Assembly (NCBI GenBank): GCA_027943335.1
Contig: BSBK01006025.1
Coordinates: 248,001 to 312,000, forward strand
Source: Chamaecyparis obtusa
Taxonomy: Eukaryota; Streptophyta; Pinopsida; Cupressales; Cupressaceae
DNA: 64,000 nt
Direction of reading: 5' to 3'
In this document: positions 1-12,643 of the stretch, piece after piece
Layout of the letters: each line of letters begins with the position of its first letter
Numbering within the stretch: the stretch's first letter is position 1
Translations under genes and position numbers: made by a program
The notes under the pieces: generated by a model
Told to the model about the DNA's origin: nothing
The model's input: the letters and a program-made list of their open reading frames with translations, nothing else
Database searches by the model: none

Positions 1-657
1 ATTTGGGATCACAAAAAAACCTAGATGTGTGTTCGACAAATGGGAACACATCAGGACAAAGATAAGCATAAGCTGAAAGACAAGACCAACATACCTGTAA
101 ATAGGAAATTGTCAAGTCTCAAATAAGAGATAAGAATCTCAAGCAAGGCTGATTGATAAGCTAAATCAAAGATTAAAGCTGATAGGTACTACCCCTTTGG
201 AATCAAAATCGAAATCAGGTTGAGGAGAACAGTAAATTGATAAACTTGATCAAGTCACTAGAAATCATAATCGAAGGTGAAAGATGATAGGATAACCATC
301 AAGCGGGAAAGACATGCCCCAGTTTGACTAGGTTTGACTGAGAAAGATAAAGGATAAAAATGAAGGCAAACTTTAGAGAGATGAAGTGAATGAAAATGAA
401 TGAAAGACTAGAAGGTTGAAAGAGATGGGGATGAAGAAATGAAGATGCCCCAACAAAGATCGAAGGATCAGGCCTGAAAAGGTCAGCCAACTGCGCAAAA
501 GAAGGGGAAAGTTTTGAAATGCAATTTTGACTATCAAGATTAACTCCAATGTTGATTTTGATCCCAAAAATAGATCCAGAATGCTAAAATTAGCTAGGGG
601 TGCAATTTTCACACAATTTTGAGGTGTTTTGAAAATTAGGTCAAAAAGTCAAAATGC
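1..657. other. non-coding 3' tail of element A
   Basis: Purine-rich, AT-rich sequence without a credible gene. On the minus strand it has GGGGCAT motifs (314-320, 445-451), resembling the GGGGCAT motifs between the antisense promoter and the 3' LTR in E1, E2 and C. By position it is the matching segment of A. No LTR start is visible here. Confidence 0.5.
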
Positions 658-664
658 TATAAAA
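658..664 (+). promoter_or_regulatory. TATA box of the antisense gene in element A
   Basis: TATAAAA followed by a G run, 75 bp before an ATG on the plus strand, opposite to the direction of element A. The spacing matches the TATA-to-ATG distance of the antisense gene in E1 (78 bp). Core-promoter identity is inferred from motif and spacing. Confidence 0.5.
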
Positions 665-738
665 GGGGGTAAAAAGGTCATTTTCAAAATCATTTGTCTT
701 TTAGTGATTTGAGAATCTTGAGAGCTTAGAGAGAGAAA

Positions 739-825
739 ATGGCCCATCAAGCAACTATCCTGATCCATAGGGATCAATTTGAGCATGCTCGATTGCATAA
801 CCAGCCTCCGCAATATGGTGCCCTG
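739..825 (+). CDS. first exon of an antisense PMD-type gene (relic, element A)
   Basis: Twenty-nine codons open from ATG at 739 to a phase-0 splice donor (CTG then GTATGT at 826). The peptide starts MAHQATILIHRDQFEHARLH and ends in GAL. It has the same length, phase and rough composition (a basic residue, then a central phenylalanine and glutamate) as the first exons of the antisense gene in E1, E2 and C. It lies 75 bp after a TATA box. No PMD second exon follows: 826-2295 shows no PMD homology by eye, so the rest of the gene seems deleted or eroded. The peptide has no known function. The identification rests on position and on comparison inside this window. Confidence 0.45.
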
Positions 826-2035
826 GTATGTTTTCAAAAAAACTCACTTTTTAGGTCATTTATGAGCATTTATGGCATTTAAAACATGTTTTTATGTTTT
901 TTAAATTTTTCAAATTTTCCTCATGTGAAATATCATATGATATTTGCTAAGTATCACACCCTTTGAGGATATAGATATGATTATAAGATTAACCCCTTGT
1001 GATGACAGGAAAGGACATGATGAAAAGGACAAGGAGCAAAAGACATGATCGAGAAAAGGAAAGGTGAGCGTAGTTGACCGATAGGTCCATGAAAGATGAA
1101 AAAGGAGAGCTCTCTCCATATGCAAGATGCAAAACTAAATTAATCATGAACCTAAAAATGCAAGCTACTATGAAAAGTGGTTTACTTGCAAGGTCACAAA
1201 GCTTTTAGACTCTAATATTCATCATCAAGCATTATTAGTAGCATCGCAAGATCATACAATGCACACTAGTATGACTATGTGAATCTGAATATGATCTATA
1301 TCAGATAGATATGTGGGAATCCCACCTAAGCATCAAAGACATATAAGTCAAGATGACTAGTGCAATGAGATTACCTAAGTTTAATATGGCAAGATTATAC
1401 TTGCATCAAGACACCAGGAAAGTCAAGATGGCTAGAAGTATGCACTTGCAAAAACAGTCAAGGATAATACCTTATAGACCCTAATGTCAAGTGGCACAAG
1501 CATAAATGCTAATGACAATTAGGACCAACAAAATAAACCCACAAGCAAAAAAAGCAATTAAACATGTCCTCATTCCCCCAGTCTTCTAGCTCGGCATCAT
1601 CGAAAACTATTAGGGAGAGAACACTCATCAAAGAAATCATCATAGATAGCACACAAAGAAATAAAGTCAAACAAATCTCAGTGAATCAAGTGTTTAAGTG
1701 CGTGTGTGTACGTCATAGAATCAAACTTTGAGTATCACATCTACTACTGAAAAATACCATATCACGCTAGACTGCAGGTAAGATGTCTTATATGTGTTGA
1801 GAAACACTTGACACTAGGGTAGTGTTGAGAAACACAGTTTGGGGTGGTGTTGAAAAACACCATTTGCAAGATGTCCTAAAGACCAATGCATCCTAGAGAC
1901 CAAAGCTAACACAGTTATTCCCCCTAGGCAAAGACAAAGACCAATTCCAAACCAAGGCAACAAGGTCAAGGCATAATGGAAAGAGGCTAAGTGTCGAGGA
2001 TGCATGCTAAAAGACAAGGGTGCAAAGGCTCAAGT
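826..2035. other. non-coding spacer of element A, including a PPT-like tract
   Basis: No gene supported. It begins as intron-like T-rich sequence after the donor at 826. On the minus strand, about 1570-1590 reads as a G-rich purine tract (ACTGGGGGAATGAGGACATG), a possible second polypurine tract; compare the GGGGGTG tracts at 30498-30510 in E2 and 46123-46133 in E1. The rest is AT-rich and unrecognised. Confidence 0.4.
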
Positions 2036-2139
2036 AGCGCCTGTTTCCAAGTTTTCACCACTTGGAGATTTTTTTGATTTTTTCAATTTTTTTGTATTTT
2101 TGCTGCCAAGGCACCTGTTTCCAGGTTTTCACCAAGGCA
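2036..2139 (-). repeat. two post-integrase hairpin repeats (element A)
   Basis: Two copies (about 2036-2065 and 2104-2139) of a motif read on the minus strand as GGTGAAAACCTGGAAACAGG. The ACCTG and CAGGT arms can pair around a GAAA loop. The repeats lie 150-260 bp after the integrase stop, and the same motif occurs at the same place in E1 and E2. T-rich runs separate the copies. Confidence 0.6.
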
Positions 2140-2295
2140 TTTTTTCTATTTTTTTGAATTTTTTGCATTTTTTGATTTTTTGATTTTTTTTTTGTATTTT
2201 TGTATTTTTGTATTTTTTCAGGACTTTATATGCTTTTTAGGATTTTTTCAGGATCAATAAGTATGTACAAAGGATGCCCCTAGACAGAATAGGCA

Positions 2296-3468
2296 TCATG
2301 GATAGAACTTCTTAAGGTGCAAAACATTGATAGGATCAGGGATTTGTTCTCCCTCTGGATCAGATAATAAATAAGAACCTATACTAAAAGTAGCAGTAAT
2401 GATGTATGGTCCAAGCCAATTAGGTTCAAATTTTCCCTTTTGCTCTCTATGTTGTTGATTCTTAGGGTTTTCTCGTAGGACAAGATACCCCACTTGAAAT
2501 TCTCTAGGGTGAACCTTCTTGTTGAATGCTTTGGACATACGCTTCTAGTAGACTCTCATGTGATCAAAAGATGCTTTACGCTTTTCATCTAGAAGTTCTA
2601 GTTCTTGTAGTCTCATGGTGCAGTAGTCTTCATCTGTCACTAAACCTTTAAGGGAAACTCTAAGAGAAGGAATCTCTACCTCTAAAGGTCACACTGCTTT
2701 AGCACCATAAGTGAGGGAAAAAGGAGTAGCCCCTTTTGGAGTATGAATACTCATTCTATAGGCCCACAAGGCCAGATTTATCTATAGATGCCAATCCCTA
2801 CCATTCTTATGAACTGTTCTATGGAAGATTTTGAGAATGGTCTTATTCAAAGCCTCTACTTGTCCATTTCCTTGCGAAAAGTAAATGGAGGACCAATGTT
2901 GTTTTATCTTAAATTTCTTGTAGAGATGTTTAAGGTCCTTGTTTTTAAATTAACCTCCATTGTCATTGATTATCTCAGAAGGCACTCCATACCGACAAAT
3001 GATATGGTTCAAAATAAACAAAGAAACTACCTTGCCTAAGGCAATAGAATGTGGGATAGCTTCTACCCATTTGGTAAAGTAATCAGTAGCAGTGATAATG
3101 AATTTGTGTCCACCTGATGAGTTGGGATGAATTTTCCCAACAAGATCAAAGGCCCAACACTGAAATGGCCAATGAGAAATAGAAGGAATAAGCTCCCTGC
3201 CTGGAGCATGTATCAGGTTATCATGTTTCTAACATTTTTCACAAGATTTAGCAAAAGCTACTACATCTATCTGCATGGTAGGCCAATAGTACCCTACCCT
3301 AAGCAACCTTTGGGCCATGGCAAGACCATTAGAATGTCCTCCACAAATGCCCTAATGAATGTCAACTAGCGCTTGTTTGGACTCATCCTTTTCTAAACAC
3401 CTAAGAAGTGTCCCATCTAAACCCCTCCTATACAGATCATCGGAGATAAGGGTGTGGCAAGAGGCATT
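2296..3468 (-). pseudogene. integrase of element A, degenerate
   Basis: The C-terminal 80 residues are open (2296-2538): LREN, then NWLGPY, ending HLKKFYP, the same tail as the integrases of E1 (ends HLKRLYT) and E2 (ends HLKKFYT). Upstream the frame is repeatedly broken, though pieces of the catalytic core can still be recognised on the minus strand by comparison with E1. An active enzyme would insert the cDNA into chromosomal DNA; this one cannot be made. Confidence 0.75.
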
Positions 3469-4560
3469 TCAAATTAAGTTTCTTTGTTCAGAGTGGTTGA
3501 AGGTTTCAAGAATAGTACCATCATGGAGGTATGAGTAAATAGCACCATAGTTGGATGACTCATGACCAATAAGGGTGCAAACAACTTGGCTTTCTTGGGA
3601 GTCATAGATAGGGTAGAGTAGCTCTTCCACCAGGAATTCAAATCTAGACTCATGTTGCTCTAGCTGAAGAAGTGAAGCCAATGTAGCCATAGCATCAGCT
3701 ACTTTATTCTCTGCTCTAGGGATTTGTTGAAATGTGACAAAGGTGAAATATCATCGCAATGAATCAACCATTTTCTTGTAAGGTACCAATTTTTCATCTT
3801 TGGTTGGTATTCTTCATTAACTTGGTTGACAATTAATTGTGAATCCCCATAAATATGCAGCTATGTGATTCTCCATTCTATTGCCATTTTTAATCCATTT
3901 GTCAAGGCCTCACACTCAGAAATGTTATTTGTGCATGGGAACAATAGTTTGTAGGACTTAGGAATTGTGTACCCATGAGGAGAAACAAATAACACTCCTG
4001 CACCTAAACCATTTTGCATGAAAGAGCCATCAAAGAACATCTTCCATGTTCTCACAGTCATGTACATTATGTGCTCATAAAATTCAACTTGAATTGGTGC
4101 TTTGTTGTGAATTGGAAAATTGGCCAATTGGTCTGCGATGGCTTGTCCTTTTATAGCCTTACGCTCAACATACTCTATGTCAAATTCTGATAGGATCATC
4201 ATCCACTTAGCAAGTCTACCTATGAGAGCATCTTTACCAAGAAAATATTTGAGAGGATCAATTTTTGCAATGAGATGTATTATATGTGCAAGCATGTAAT
4301 GTCACAACTTTTGGGAAGCAAACACCACCGTTAGGCAAGATTTTTCAATACTAATGTAGTTGACCTCATATGACACAAGAGTATGACTAATGTAATAGAT
4401 AGCTCTTTCTTTTCCAGTGTCATCAAGTTGAGCCAATAATGCCCCCAAGGAAGATTCTATTGTTGATACATATAGTATGAGTGGTTTTCCTGGGATAGGA
4501 GGCATTAAGATTGGAGGATTGGCCAAGTATTGCTTGATTTGGTCCATGCTTTGCTAAAAA
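3469..4560 (-). pseudogene. RNase H and second (archaeal-type) RNase H of element A
   Basis: 4302-4547 encodes the first half of the ordinary Ty3/Gypsy RNase H (SSLGALLAQLDDTGKERAIY). 3861-4295 carries its end (SEFDIEYVERKAIKGQAIAD), then a second domain with DGSFMQNGLGAGVLFVSP and NNISECEALTNGLKMAIEW. These acidic residues match the archaeal-type RNase H found only in Tat-type plant elements. 3469-3690 is the linker to integrase (ATLASLLQLEQHESRFEFLV). A stop near 4298 and breaks around 3700-3860 inactivate it. Confidence 0.85.
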
Positions 4561-5590
4561 TATTTATTCTAGACACATTTAACCCCTTTGTGTAAAGTCT
4601 TATTGAAGGGTTGAGCTCTATCAGCCAGTTGTGAAATAAACCTCCTTATAGATTGAAGGCATCCTTGAAGACTCCTCATTTGGCTAATGTTTTTGGGAGG
4701 TGGCATATCCAAGATTGCTTGAAATTTCTTTGGGTCCACCTCTATTCCTTTAGCTCAAATGATAAATCCCAAGAGTTTTCCCGAGGTGACTCCAAATGCA
4801 CACTTTTTGGGATTTAATCTCAATTGAAATTGTTCCATACTATCTAGAATTACTTCCAAATCACCTAGGAGTGCAACCCTTTTTTTAGATTTTTCCAAGG
4901 TGTCATCCACATAATCTTCCATATTCTTATGCATCATGTCATGGAAGATAGTATTCATAGCTCTTTGATAAGTAGCTCCTGCATTCTTTAATCCAAATGG
5001 CATGACATTCCAGTAATAGGTTCCCCATGCACAAGTGAATGCAGTCTTTTCCTGGTCTTCAGGAGCTATTTTGATTTGGTTATACCCAAAAAAATCATCC
5101 ATCAGAGAATAGATCTCATAGCCCGCAGTCATGTCTACTATCATGTCTATGTTTGGAAGTGGAAAATCATCCTTTGGGCATGCTTTATTAAGATCTCTAA
5201 AATCTGTGCAGACACAAATGGACTTGTCATGTTTTGAAACTGGTACAATATTGGATATCCATTCAGCATAATCAATGGCTCTAATAAATCCTACACTGAG
5301 GAGTTTTTCTAATTCAACTTTTACAAGAAGAGCTATGTGAGGATGCATTTTCCTCAATTTCTATTTTACTGGTTTAATACCTGGAGCTATGGACAAGTGA
5401 TGCATGATGAGATTGGTGTCCAACCCTAGCATGTCTGAGTAAGTCCAAGAAAAATTGATCTTCTTGGTCTATAGGAACTTGGTATATGCTTCTTTCTCCT
5501 ATGTTGATAGAGATTGAGCTAAATGTACTATTTGTGGAGCCTCTTTTGTATTCAAATTAACTAGTTGTGTAGGCTCAACAAGCACTAAAG
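4561..5590 (-). pseudogene. reverse transcriptase of element A
   Basis: The best-preserved block is 4755-5357 (200 codons): FRDLNKACPKDDFPLPNID, then YNQIKIAPEDQEKTAFTCAWG, VMPFGLKNAGATYQR and the catalytic YVDD. At the YNQIKIAPED position A keeps glutamine where E1 and E2 both have a stop. Stops flank the block on both sides (before the MRKMHP start at 5357, and after the LLGFII end at 4755). Family role: copies element RNA into DNA. Confidence 0.9.
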
Positions 5591-5597
5591 ACCTATC

Positions 5598-7068
5598 CTA
5601 AAAGTAACTTGGGAGATGATCAAGTACCTCATCCTTAGGTGCCTCAAAGAGGTTTTCACCCTCAAATATGTCCTTGATTTTTACTTTTTTTGGTTTTGAC
5701 ACCACCACACAGTGGTTTTCACCATCAAAACTCTTATTCTTTTTTTCTTTTCTTTTCTTTTTGTGACTAAGGTACTTGATATCTAGTTCTATCATGCTTG
5801 TAGATGGTTCACTGGTGAAAGAGACTACAAGTTCAAGAGCATTTAGGTAACATGTTATCTCATAGTCATTTTGGAAAGTTGGGAGCGGAGGCTCTTAATG
5901 GCATTGAGACCAATCAATTAGGTGAGGATTGGCAAGGGGTAGGTCAATGACTGGTTCAATATTGTGTATGTGAATGGTATCATCTCTGGTGATTGCAAAG
6001 TTAGGATCCATCAAGTATCCCTCTAACGTACCCAAATTAGGACTTATCCTACCAAGTGAAGCATCATCCACTAAAGTGACTCATGGATTCCAATCCTTTA
6101 ATCCTACACTAGACTCGTTAGCTACCTCAAGTTGGGAACCATATGTATGGAAAACATCAATGTCCATGTCAACTGTAGAACAATCAGAGAGGGTCTCCCA
6201 CTCATACTCATGTGAGTTTGTATCTGAATCCCAGCTGGGATGTTTACACCAAGCATATTTTTTAGGCCTTGAGGTAGAGGCTTTGATGTCACCAAGGGTA
6301 ACACCTTCTTGAATGCCATTTGTGTATTGAGTTTCTGGAATAGGATCCTCAGCATGATCTTCAATAGTGGGTACTTCTGGTTCTAGGTCTGAAACTATTG
6401 GATTGGTAACCAGAATATCTAAATCTCCCCAAAGGAGATTGGTGGAAGGGATCCAATCTTCGCACCTATCTTTTTTATTTTGAAAATTAGGTATGTAGCT
6501 AGATTCATCATCACTATCTGTCACAGCAAGGATAGGAGTACTTTTCTTGTTCTAACTTTCAAAACCTAGGCCAACCATTGTCTTAGATCTATGCCCAAAG
6601 AGAGCATGATTGAGTGGTTCAGCATTAGCATCTAATCTATGACTAAGAGGACCATGACCTGGGTAGCCCATATATTTGACCAAATTGTATCCTCTCTCAT
6701 AAGCCTTAGGATATGGGGAGAAATTTTCATTATGCTTGTATTTTTCCTCCTTGTAAATCCAATCTCTAACAGCTACCTCTTCTTTTTCATCCTGGATGGG
6801 CACTGAGGACTCTAAAAATGTACCAAATAGAGTCATTGATGAAGATGAGGGATGCATCTCTTGTGAAGGTTTACCATAGGACCTAGGTGAGACTAGCATT
6901 TTTGTAAAGGAGTTAATTTGATAATCCCCCATACCAAGGTCTATGGCTTTAAACTTATTCTAGCATTGTGCTAAAGTGGCATCAAAATCCTCAGCTTCTT
7001 TGTTCAGAGGAACATGAGTCCCTGTTGAAATTGCATTAATAGATAATGTGCTACCCGGGTATACAAAC
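5598..7068 (-). pseudogene. protease-RT linker with a G-patch-like segment (element A)
   Basis: 6552-6932 encodes YERGYNLVKYMGYPGHGPLS, a glycine-patterned stretch like the G-patch RNA-binding motif, and ends MVGLGFES. E1 and E2 have the same segment at the same place (YGKGFAIMKKMGYKGQGPLG in E2). 6081-6524 and 5598-5795 are acidic and lysine-rich linker with no recognised domain, matching the linker in E2 (25086-25900). Stops separate the pieces. Confidence 0.6.
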
Positions 7069-8500
7069 TTATACTCCATTATAGGGGAACTTAACACATT
7101 GGTGGTAGGTGGATGACACTACTTGCATGTCATGGATCCATGGTCTACCAAGTAGGATATTATAGGCTAAAGGACCAACATCAACAATTTGGAACAAAAT
7201 GTCCTTTTCAATGGGGCCAATCCTAACAGGAAGGACGACCAAGCCTTTAGAGCTTCTCTTTGCCTCATCATAGGCTTTAATGGTGATTTTCTTATGAGTA
7301 TCAATAACTTTCTCAGAGTAACCCAGTATTTTCAACAAACTCAAGGAACAAATATTGAACCCAACACCCCCATCAATCAACACACACCTGACACGGGTCT
7401 TGTGGATCATGAATTCAATATGAAGGGAAAGATTATGTGGATGGCTCAAGGCTTTGTCATCTTCTTCTAAGAATGTTAGGTAATGAGGGCTGGCAAGGTG
7501 GTTAACCATGTTTTGGAATTGGTCAACATCTATGTTGTTAGGAACATTGGTTGTACGCAAAGCATCCTCAAGGACACGCTTATATCTTGGAGACAATTCT
7601 AGGAGTTCAAAAATTGAGATTTGAGCTGGTGTTCTTTGTAACTGGTCAACAAGATTGTAGCTCATTTCAAGATTGACTTCTAACTTGGTGGTGACATTCT
7701 CTGATGTCACTTGTTTGGGTTTGCTGGATTGGTTGGAACTAGGACCTCTAATAATCACAAGACCTTGACTTTGGCTTTTGGTGATAGCGTTAAGAGCTTG
7801 GGATGACCTTTGAGAGTGAGGACTCCTAAGCACCACCATGGGTTCTTCATCAAATATAGGAGGAGATCCCACATCATGACCATAAGAATCTTTGTTTTGC
7901 ACCATGTTGACATTTTCCTCGACAATCTCAAGCATATTAACCACATTCTCTGCACCTGTGTAGGTATAGTTGATTTTAGCCTTGCCATTCTTGGGTTTAG
8001 AGGTTTCCCCCTTTTCATATTTGGGAAAAGGCTCCTTGAATTCCTTGTGGTCTGCATTGGTATTCAACCCATCAATCTGAAGTTTACCACTTTCAATAAG
8101 ATCCTGAATGAGGTGTTTAAGTCTCCAGCAATGTTCTATGTCATGGCCAATGCCATTGTAGAATTTACAGAAGGCTTTTTCATTCCACCAATGTGGCTTA
8201 ATGTTAGGTATGTGGAAATTTGTTGGATCTTGTGGTCGTGCAAGATTATTGGCAATAAGGGTCTTGAAAACATCCTCATAGGAGTCACCCAGTTTAGAAA
8301 ACTGTCGCAACTTTTTCTTGGGTTTTTCTTGATACTTAGGTTTATGCTCTTGTTGATTGGAGGATGTGTTGAGCTTCATAGCTTGGACTACACTAGACAA
8401 ATTAAGGACTCCTTGATCCTTGGGTTGGGAAGAGTCCACAACTCCGTCATTGACCACTTGCTTATTCTTGTTCTAGTGCAAGTGGTTGCCTTTGTCCTTA
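7069..8500 (-). pseudogene. nucleocapsid knuckle and protease of element A
   Basis: One long open block, 7069-8457. Early on it has FCKFYNGIGHDIEHCWRLKH, a C-x2-Y-x4-H-x4-C variant of the Tat knuckle (E1 and E2 have C-x2-H-x4-H-x4-C). Near its end is VRCVLIDGGVGFNICSLSLL, the aspartic protease active site with the DGG variant seen in Tat elements, followed by NILLGRPWIHDMQVVSSTYH. Retroelement proteases cut the Gag-Pol precursor. This is the most intact coding block of A. Confidence 0.8.
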
Positions 8501-8517
8501 TTAGCATTGTTAGGATT

Positions 8518-10083
8518 TTAACCATTATTGTTATTGCTATGTTTGGTCAAAATGCCTTGTTCCTTTAAGACATCCTCAATTCGACATGCTATCTCAACCA
8601 TAGTATCGAAGGAATCAAAGACCATTTTTTGAACCTCATAACGCATTTTAGGCACTAAATTATTGATAATGATGTCAACCCTTTCATGCTCAGGAATAGT
8701 CCTAGAATAGCGAGAGCACAATCATCTCCACCTTTGTAAGAAGGTAACAAAGGATTCCCCTTGGTTTTATTTCAAATTGCATAAGTCCAACATAGTAACT
8801 GATCTTGACAAGTTGTATGCAAAATGTTGAATGAATCTGTGGACAAGTTCTTTGAAAGTTTTGGCAAGAGGGGCTATGTTGGTAAACCACTCCATGGCTT
8901 GGCCCTTGAGGCTCCTTGGAAATAATCTCATAAGATAGGAGTCATCTTGGTGAAATTCAAAACTCATGATGTAGAGCTAATGCACATGATCATGTGGGTC
9001 ACCATTTCCATCATACTTGTCATATTGGGGAATTTCAACTTTCCTAGGAAAATCCATCATAGTCACACTTTTGTTGAAAGAATTGGGACAAATAGAATCA
9101 AGTGAAAAGGAAATTTTAGGTGCCAACACCTTTTCCATCATATGTTTGAGTTGCTTGATTTCCTCTTCTTGAGATGGTCCTTGTTTCTTGATCCTTCTAT
9201 CCACATCAAAGTTGTAAGGGACTCTAGCACCCTTGTTAATCAAACTCTCTAGGAACCTATCTTTGTTTTGATCAAGGTACTTCTCCACATATTGTTGGAA
9301 TAGTGGCTCTTGTTGCATTCTCATAAAATCTTGATCATCAAAATTTTCACTACTTCCTCCATGTTGAGAGCCATGATGAGCTCGTTGGGAGGGTTGTCTT
9401 GAGTTCCTAGGAGGTGTTCTTCTCCTATGTTGTGAAATCCCCCCTCCTCTAGGACTAGGATATCTTGAAGGGGTCCTTGACCACCTTCTACTTCTTGGGG
9501 TTCTTGAGGGAGTAGATGGTGGAGAGTTGTTTCCACTGTTGGTACCCCTATTATTGAATCGATCATTGAGTTGTTGGGCTAAAAGCCTATCTTGTTCCTC
9601 TTGGAATGCTTTTCTTCTCAACTCTAGCAAGGCTTGTTGTTCTTCTTCTAGGTGTCTAAACCTTTCTTCTTTAGCAGCTTGTTCATCCAAGAAGGCTTTC
9701 TTTTCATGCTCAATTCTTTTAATCCTTTCATTAGCATATCTTGAGGTTGTTTTGAGTGGAGAGTTGGACCTTGAGTGTTTGAGCAAGTCATTAGTGAATG
9801 CAGAATTCACATGAGCATCACCAGATTCATTGTTTTGGTCTTCATGTTGTGACCATGCATCTTGGTGAGATTACCCATAATGCCTTTCAGCTCTTTGATG
9901 GGCTTCTAAATATCTTGAGTTAATAGGGGGTGATTCAGGTTGATTGTCATCACCAAACAACATGTTATCCCTATGTCTTTGGAAAATGTCATCAAGAGTT
10001 TGATCCATTGCTTCTCTTTGTTTCCTAGTCAAAGTGTAGCTCATGTCCATATTTGATTGAGAGGATGGTAAATAGGTACTCAA
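8518..10083 (-). pseudogene. gag of element A, with an arginine/serine-rich region
   Basis: Four open pieces: 9871-10083, 8977-9810, 8767-8967 and 8518-8721. The start is MSTYLPSSQSNMDMSYTLTR. The piece at 8977-9810 has a basic coiled-coil-like stretch (KAFLDEQAAKEERFRHLEEE), then an RS-rich region (TPRSRRWSRTPSRYPSP), then the capsid start. 8767-8967 holds the conserved capsid motif DSYLMRLFPRSLKGQAMEWF. Stops and a frameshift divide it. The E1 and E2 gag proteins lack the RS region and have an asparagine-rich linker instead. Confidence 0.8.
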
Positions 10084-12643
10084 CTCACTAGGATTTCTCT
10101 TTGGGTCAAACCAAGCTTCAAACTCGCTCCTAGGTGATTGATCAAAGATGGGTTTCTTTCCCTTTCACTTTTGATGAGTTTGGACTAAGGGTAACTGTTC
10201 AAAGATAATTTGAGGTCATTTTCCTTGACTAACTTGGTACCTTGTCATAACCGACATGAAAGAAAAAGACCCTTTGTGATAAGATGACCTTATGAAACAT
10301 CAATACCAAACTAGGATAGTGAAAGTGTTCAATTGTCCAAAAAAAGATGATAAGATAGAAAGCTGCAAAAGGTGCAAACCAACACTACCACAGAGGTGTA
10401 TAATAAAAGGATGAGTATCCTAACACATATGGACCAGGAGGATGGATTTTCCAAATATATAATTGAAATTGAATTTTGATGGAAGTGAATTGGACAAAAG
10501 AGTACTGAAACTCTCTAAGTGTGTTACCAATGAATCTACAGGTGTACTTTTTCAACAAGGATGATCTCTAACTTATCGATGCCAAGCAAGAATACTTTGT
10601 AAAATCAAAGAACACTAATTCAAAGGTCTAAAATTAGGAACCCAAGGTACAAACAGGTTTCTAGCAGTAGAGTAAGTCACCTACTAAAATTTGGTCAACT
10701 AAGGAAAGACTGAAAATTGCATAAACCAGGCAAACAACAAAAAGACTCTATGCGACAGTTTCCAAGCTAACAGTGCAATAATTTCTGACCAGGTGATATT
10801 TCTCAGTAAGCAATGTGATAGTTTCCAGGCAGCTTGTGTGATACTTTCCAAGCAAGCAGTGCGATAGTCTTCTAGTGACAAACTATCACACAATAATTCT
10901 CAATACAGTGTGCGATATAGTTTCAGGATCGTACGAATCTTGACCAATGAGTGCTAAAAATCTTAGTTTTAAGGGTAGTTTGTTCAAAATTTTAGTTTGA
11001 AGATTGGATTTTTATATTTCAAGCATAGTGACAGCAGTAAATAGACAAGTTTGCAAATAGTAGGTGATCAAACATGTCATAAAACACTTGCACAAGGGCA
11101 AAAGCAACCTTGCCAAGACAAGCAATTGTGATATCAAAGCAATAAAATCCTATGAATGCTACCATGATGTTTGATATTTGAGAACGTTTACACAGGTAGA
11201 TCACAATGAGAACACTTCAAGCACTTACTAGCCTAAAAAGTCAATGGCTCAATACTTAACAACTTGGCCCACACTTGATGTCCCATTGCCTCACACAAAG
11301 TGGTTACCCACAATAGATATTGGCTTTGTCATGGAAGTGCCAATGACACAACCAAAGGAACACAAATGGTGAGTAATCTTGGGGTGATCTAGGTTATTCC
11401 ACTTGGATCAATCCTTGCACCAAGAAGGTAAGTGGAAAAATAGGGTGGCTTCTATCTATGGTTCTTAATAAGGGCTTTCATTCGTAATACCCCTCTTGCT
11501 CCCCAAAGGGACTCCTTACCTCACGGCAAGTAATGGACCTTGCAGCCACAAGAGTACCTTAAGCATTCTTGCTCAACATTTTCCTCATGGTCACAATCCC
11601 ACAAGTACTCACATCAAGTGAAGACAAGTACTACGTCTACCAAGGTTTTGTGTCCTTGATAGCCTTGAGTTTATAGTGGGTCGAAATAGCTGGCAAAAAT
11701 CTTGTCCCCACTTGGGTCGTTCCTCTTAATTGCTCAAGAGTAGGCTTGCTAAAGGATTCTAAAAGCTAAACAAAGAGTGGATCAACCTTTGAGTGTCAGT
11801 ATTTATGTTGCACCTCAAGGGTGAAGAGCATAATCTCCTAGCTCAAAAATATCTCCCAAACACACCAAGAAAAGGTTCAATTACCCTCTTGCTTTCAAAA
11901 TCTAAAGATGGGTCAAGATTTTATGGTTCACCACAAGGGTGAAGAGCATACTTATCTTACCACCCAAAGATTCCTACAATAAGATATTAAGTGCCTATGA
12001 AATGAAACAACTAGTAGATGCCACACTCAAAAAAAAACAATTAAACAAGCATTTGATTGGGTTTTTATGCTTTGGGCAGCCCTACAAAAACTGTTAGTAG
12101 CCCTTGTGCATTTGGAGCTTTGACATGCATTCTTTTAGGCAAATAATCAAACAATAGGAGCACCTACAAGCACCACTTGTTAGCCCTACAAGGGTTAGCA
12201 CATCAAAAACCAAATGAAATCCGCAAACAGATCCCTGTTCTACAACAACAAATCAGAAATCTGAATCAAAAGCAAGTAGATCTTACAAAGAAATGACAAA
12301 AATTGCTCACTACCAAGCTTGGGTGATATTTCTATCAGAGAAATAGTGATGCGATATTCCATTCTATATTGGTACAATAATATATCTCTATATGATAATT
12401 CTTGATTCCTACGTTTGACAAAGAACAGAACAAGAGTGCGATATAATCTGCCAAAGTGTGCAATATTTTAACTGGTAAAATATCACACTGGTATGTAAGA
12501 AAGTATCATACAACACTGGAAAACTGTTGCACGATAATCCTATCAAAAAAACCAAAGAGCAAAAAATTGATGAAACAGCAAGCAAATATTGACGAAAAAA
12601 AATGACCAAAATGTAGAAAATAAAGGACAAACAAGAATGTTCT
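10084..12643 (-). other. leader of element A with degenerate repeat arrays
   Basis: About 2.5 kb between primer site and gag without a credible gene. It holds two clusters (10740-10925 and 12330-12545) of a degenerate motif read on the plus strand as GTGCGATAGTTTCC, roughly every 25-40 bp. The middle (11200-12200) is AT-rich and partly resembles the E1/E2 pre-gag leader. A long leader is usual in large Tat elements. Confidence 0.6.

Noticed and set aside
1570..1590. The true PPT and 3' LTR start of element A
   Set aside because: The antisense first exon and its promoter lie further left (658-825). In E1 and E2 they precede the PPT, so the real junction should be beyond base 1; this tract better matches the internal PPT-like site.
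7810..8568. A 252-codon open frame on the plus strand across element A's protease and gag
   Set aside because: It is the shadow of the minus-strand coding block: it has no domain, its composition is hydrophobic from reversed codons, and it is not conserved in E1 or E2.
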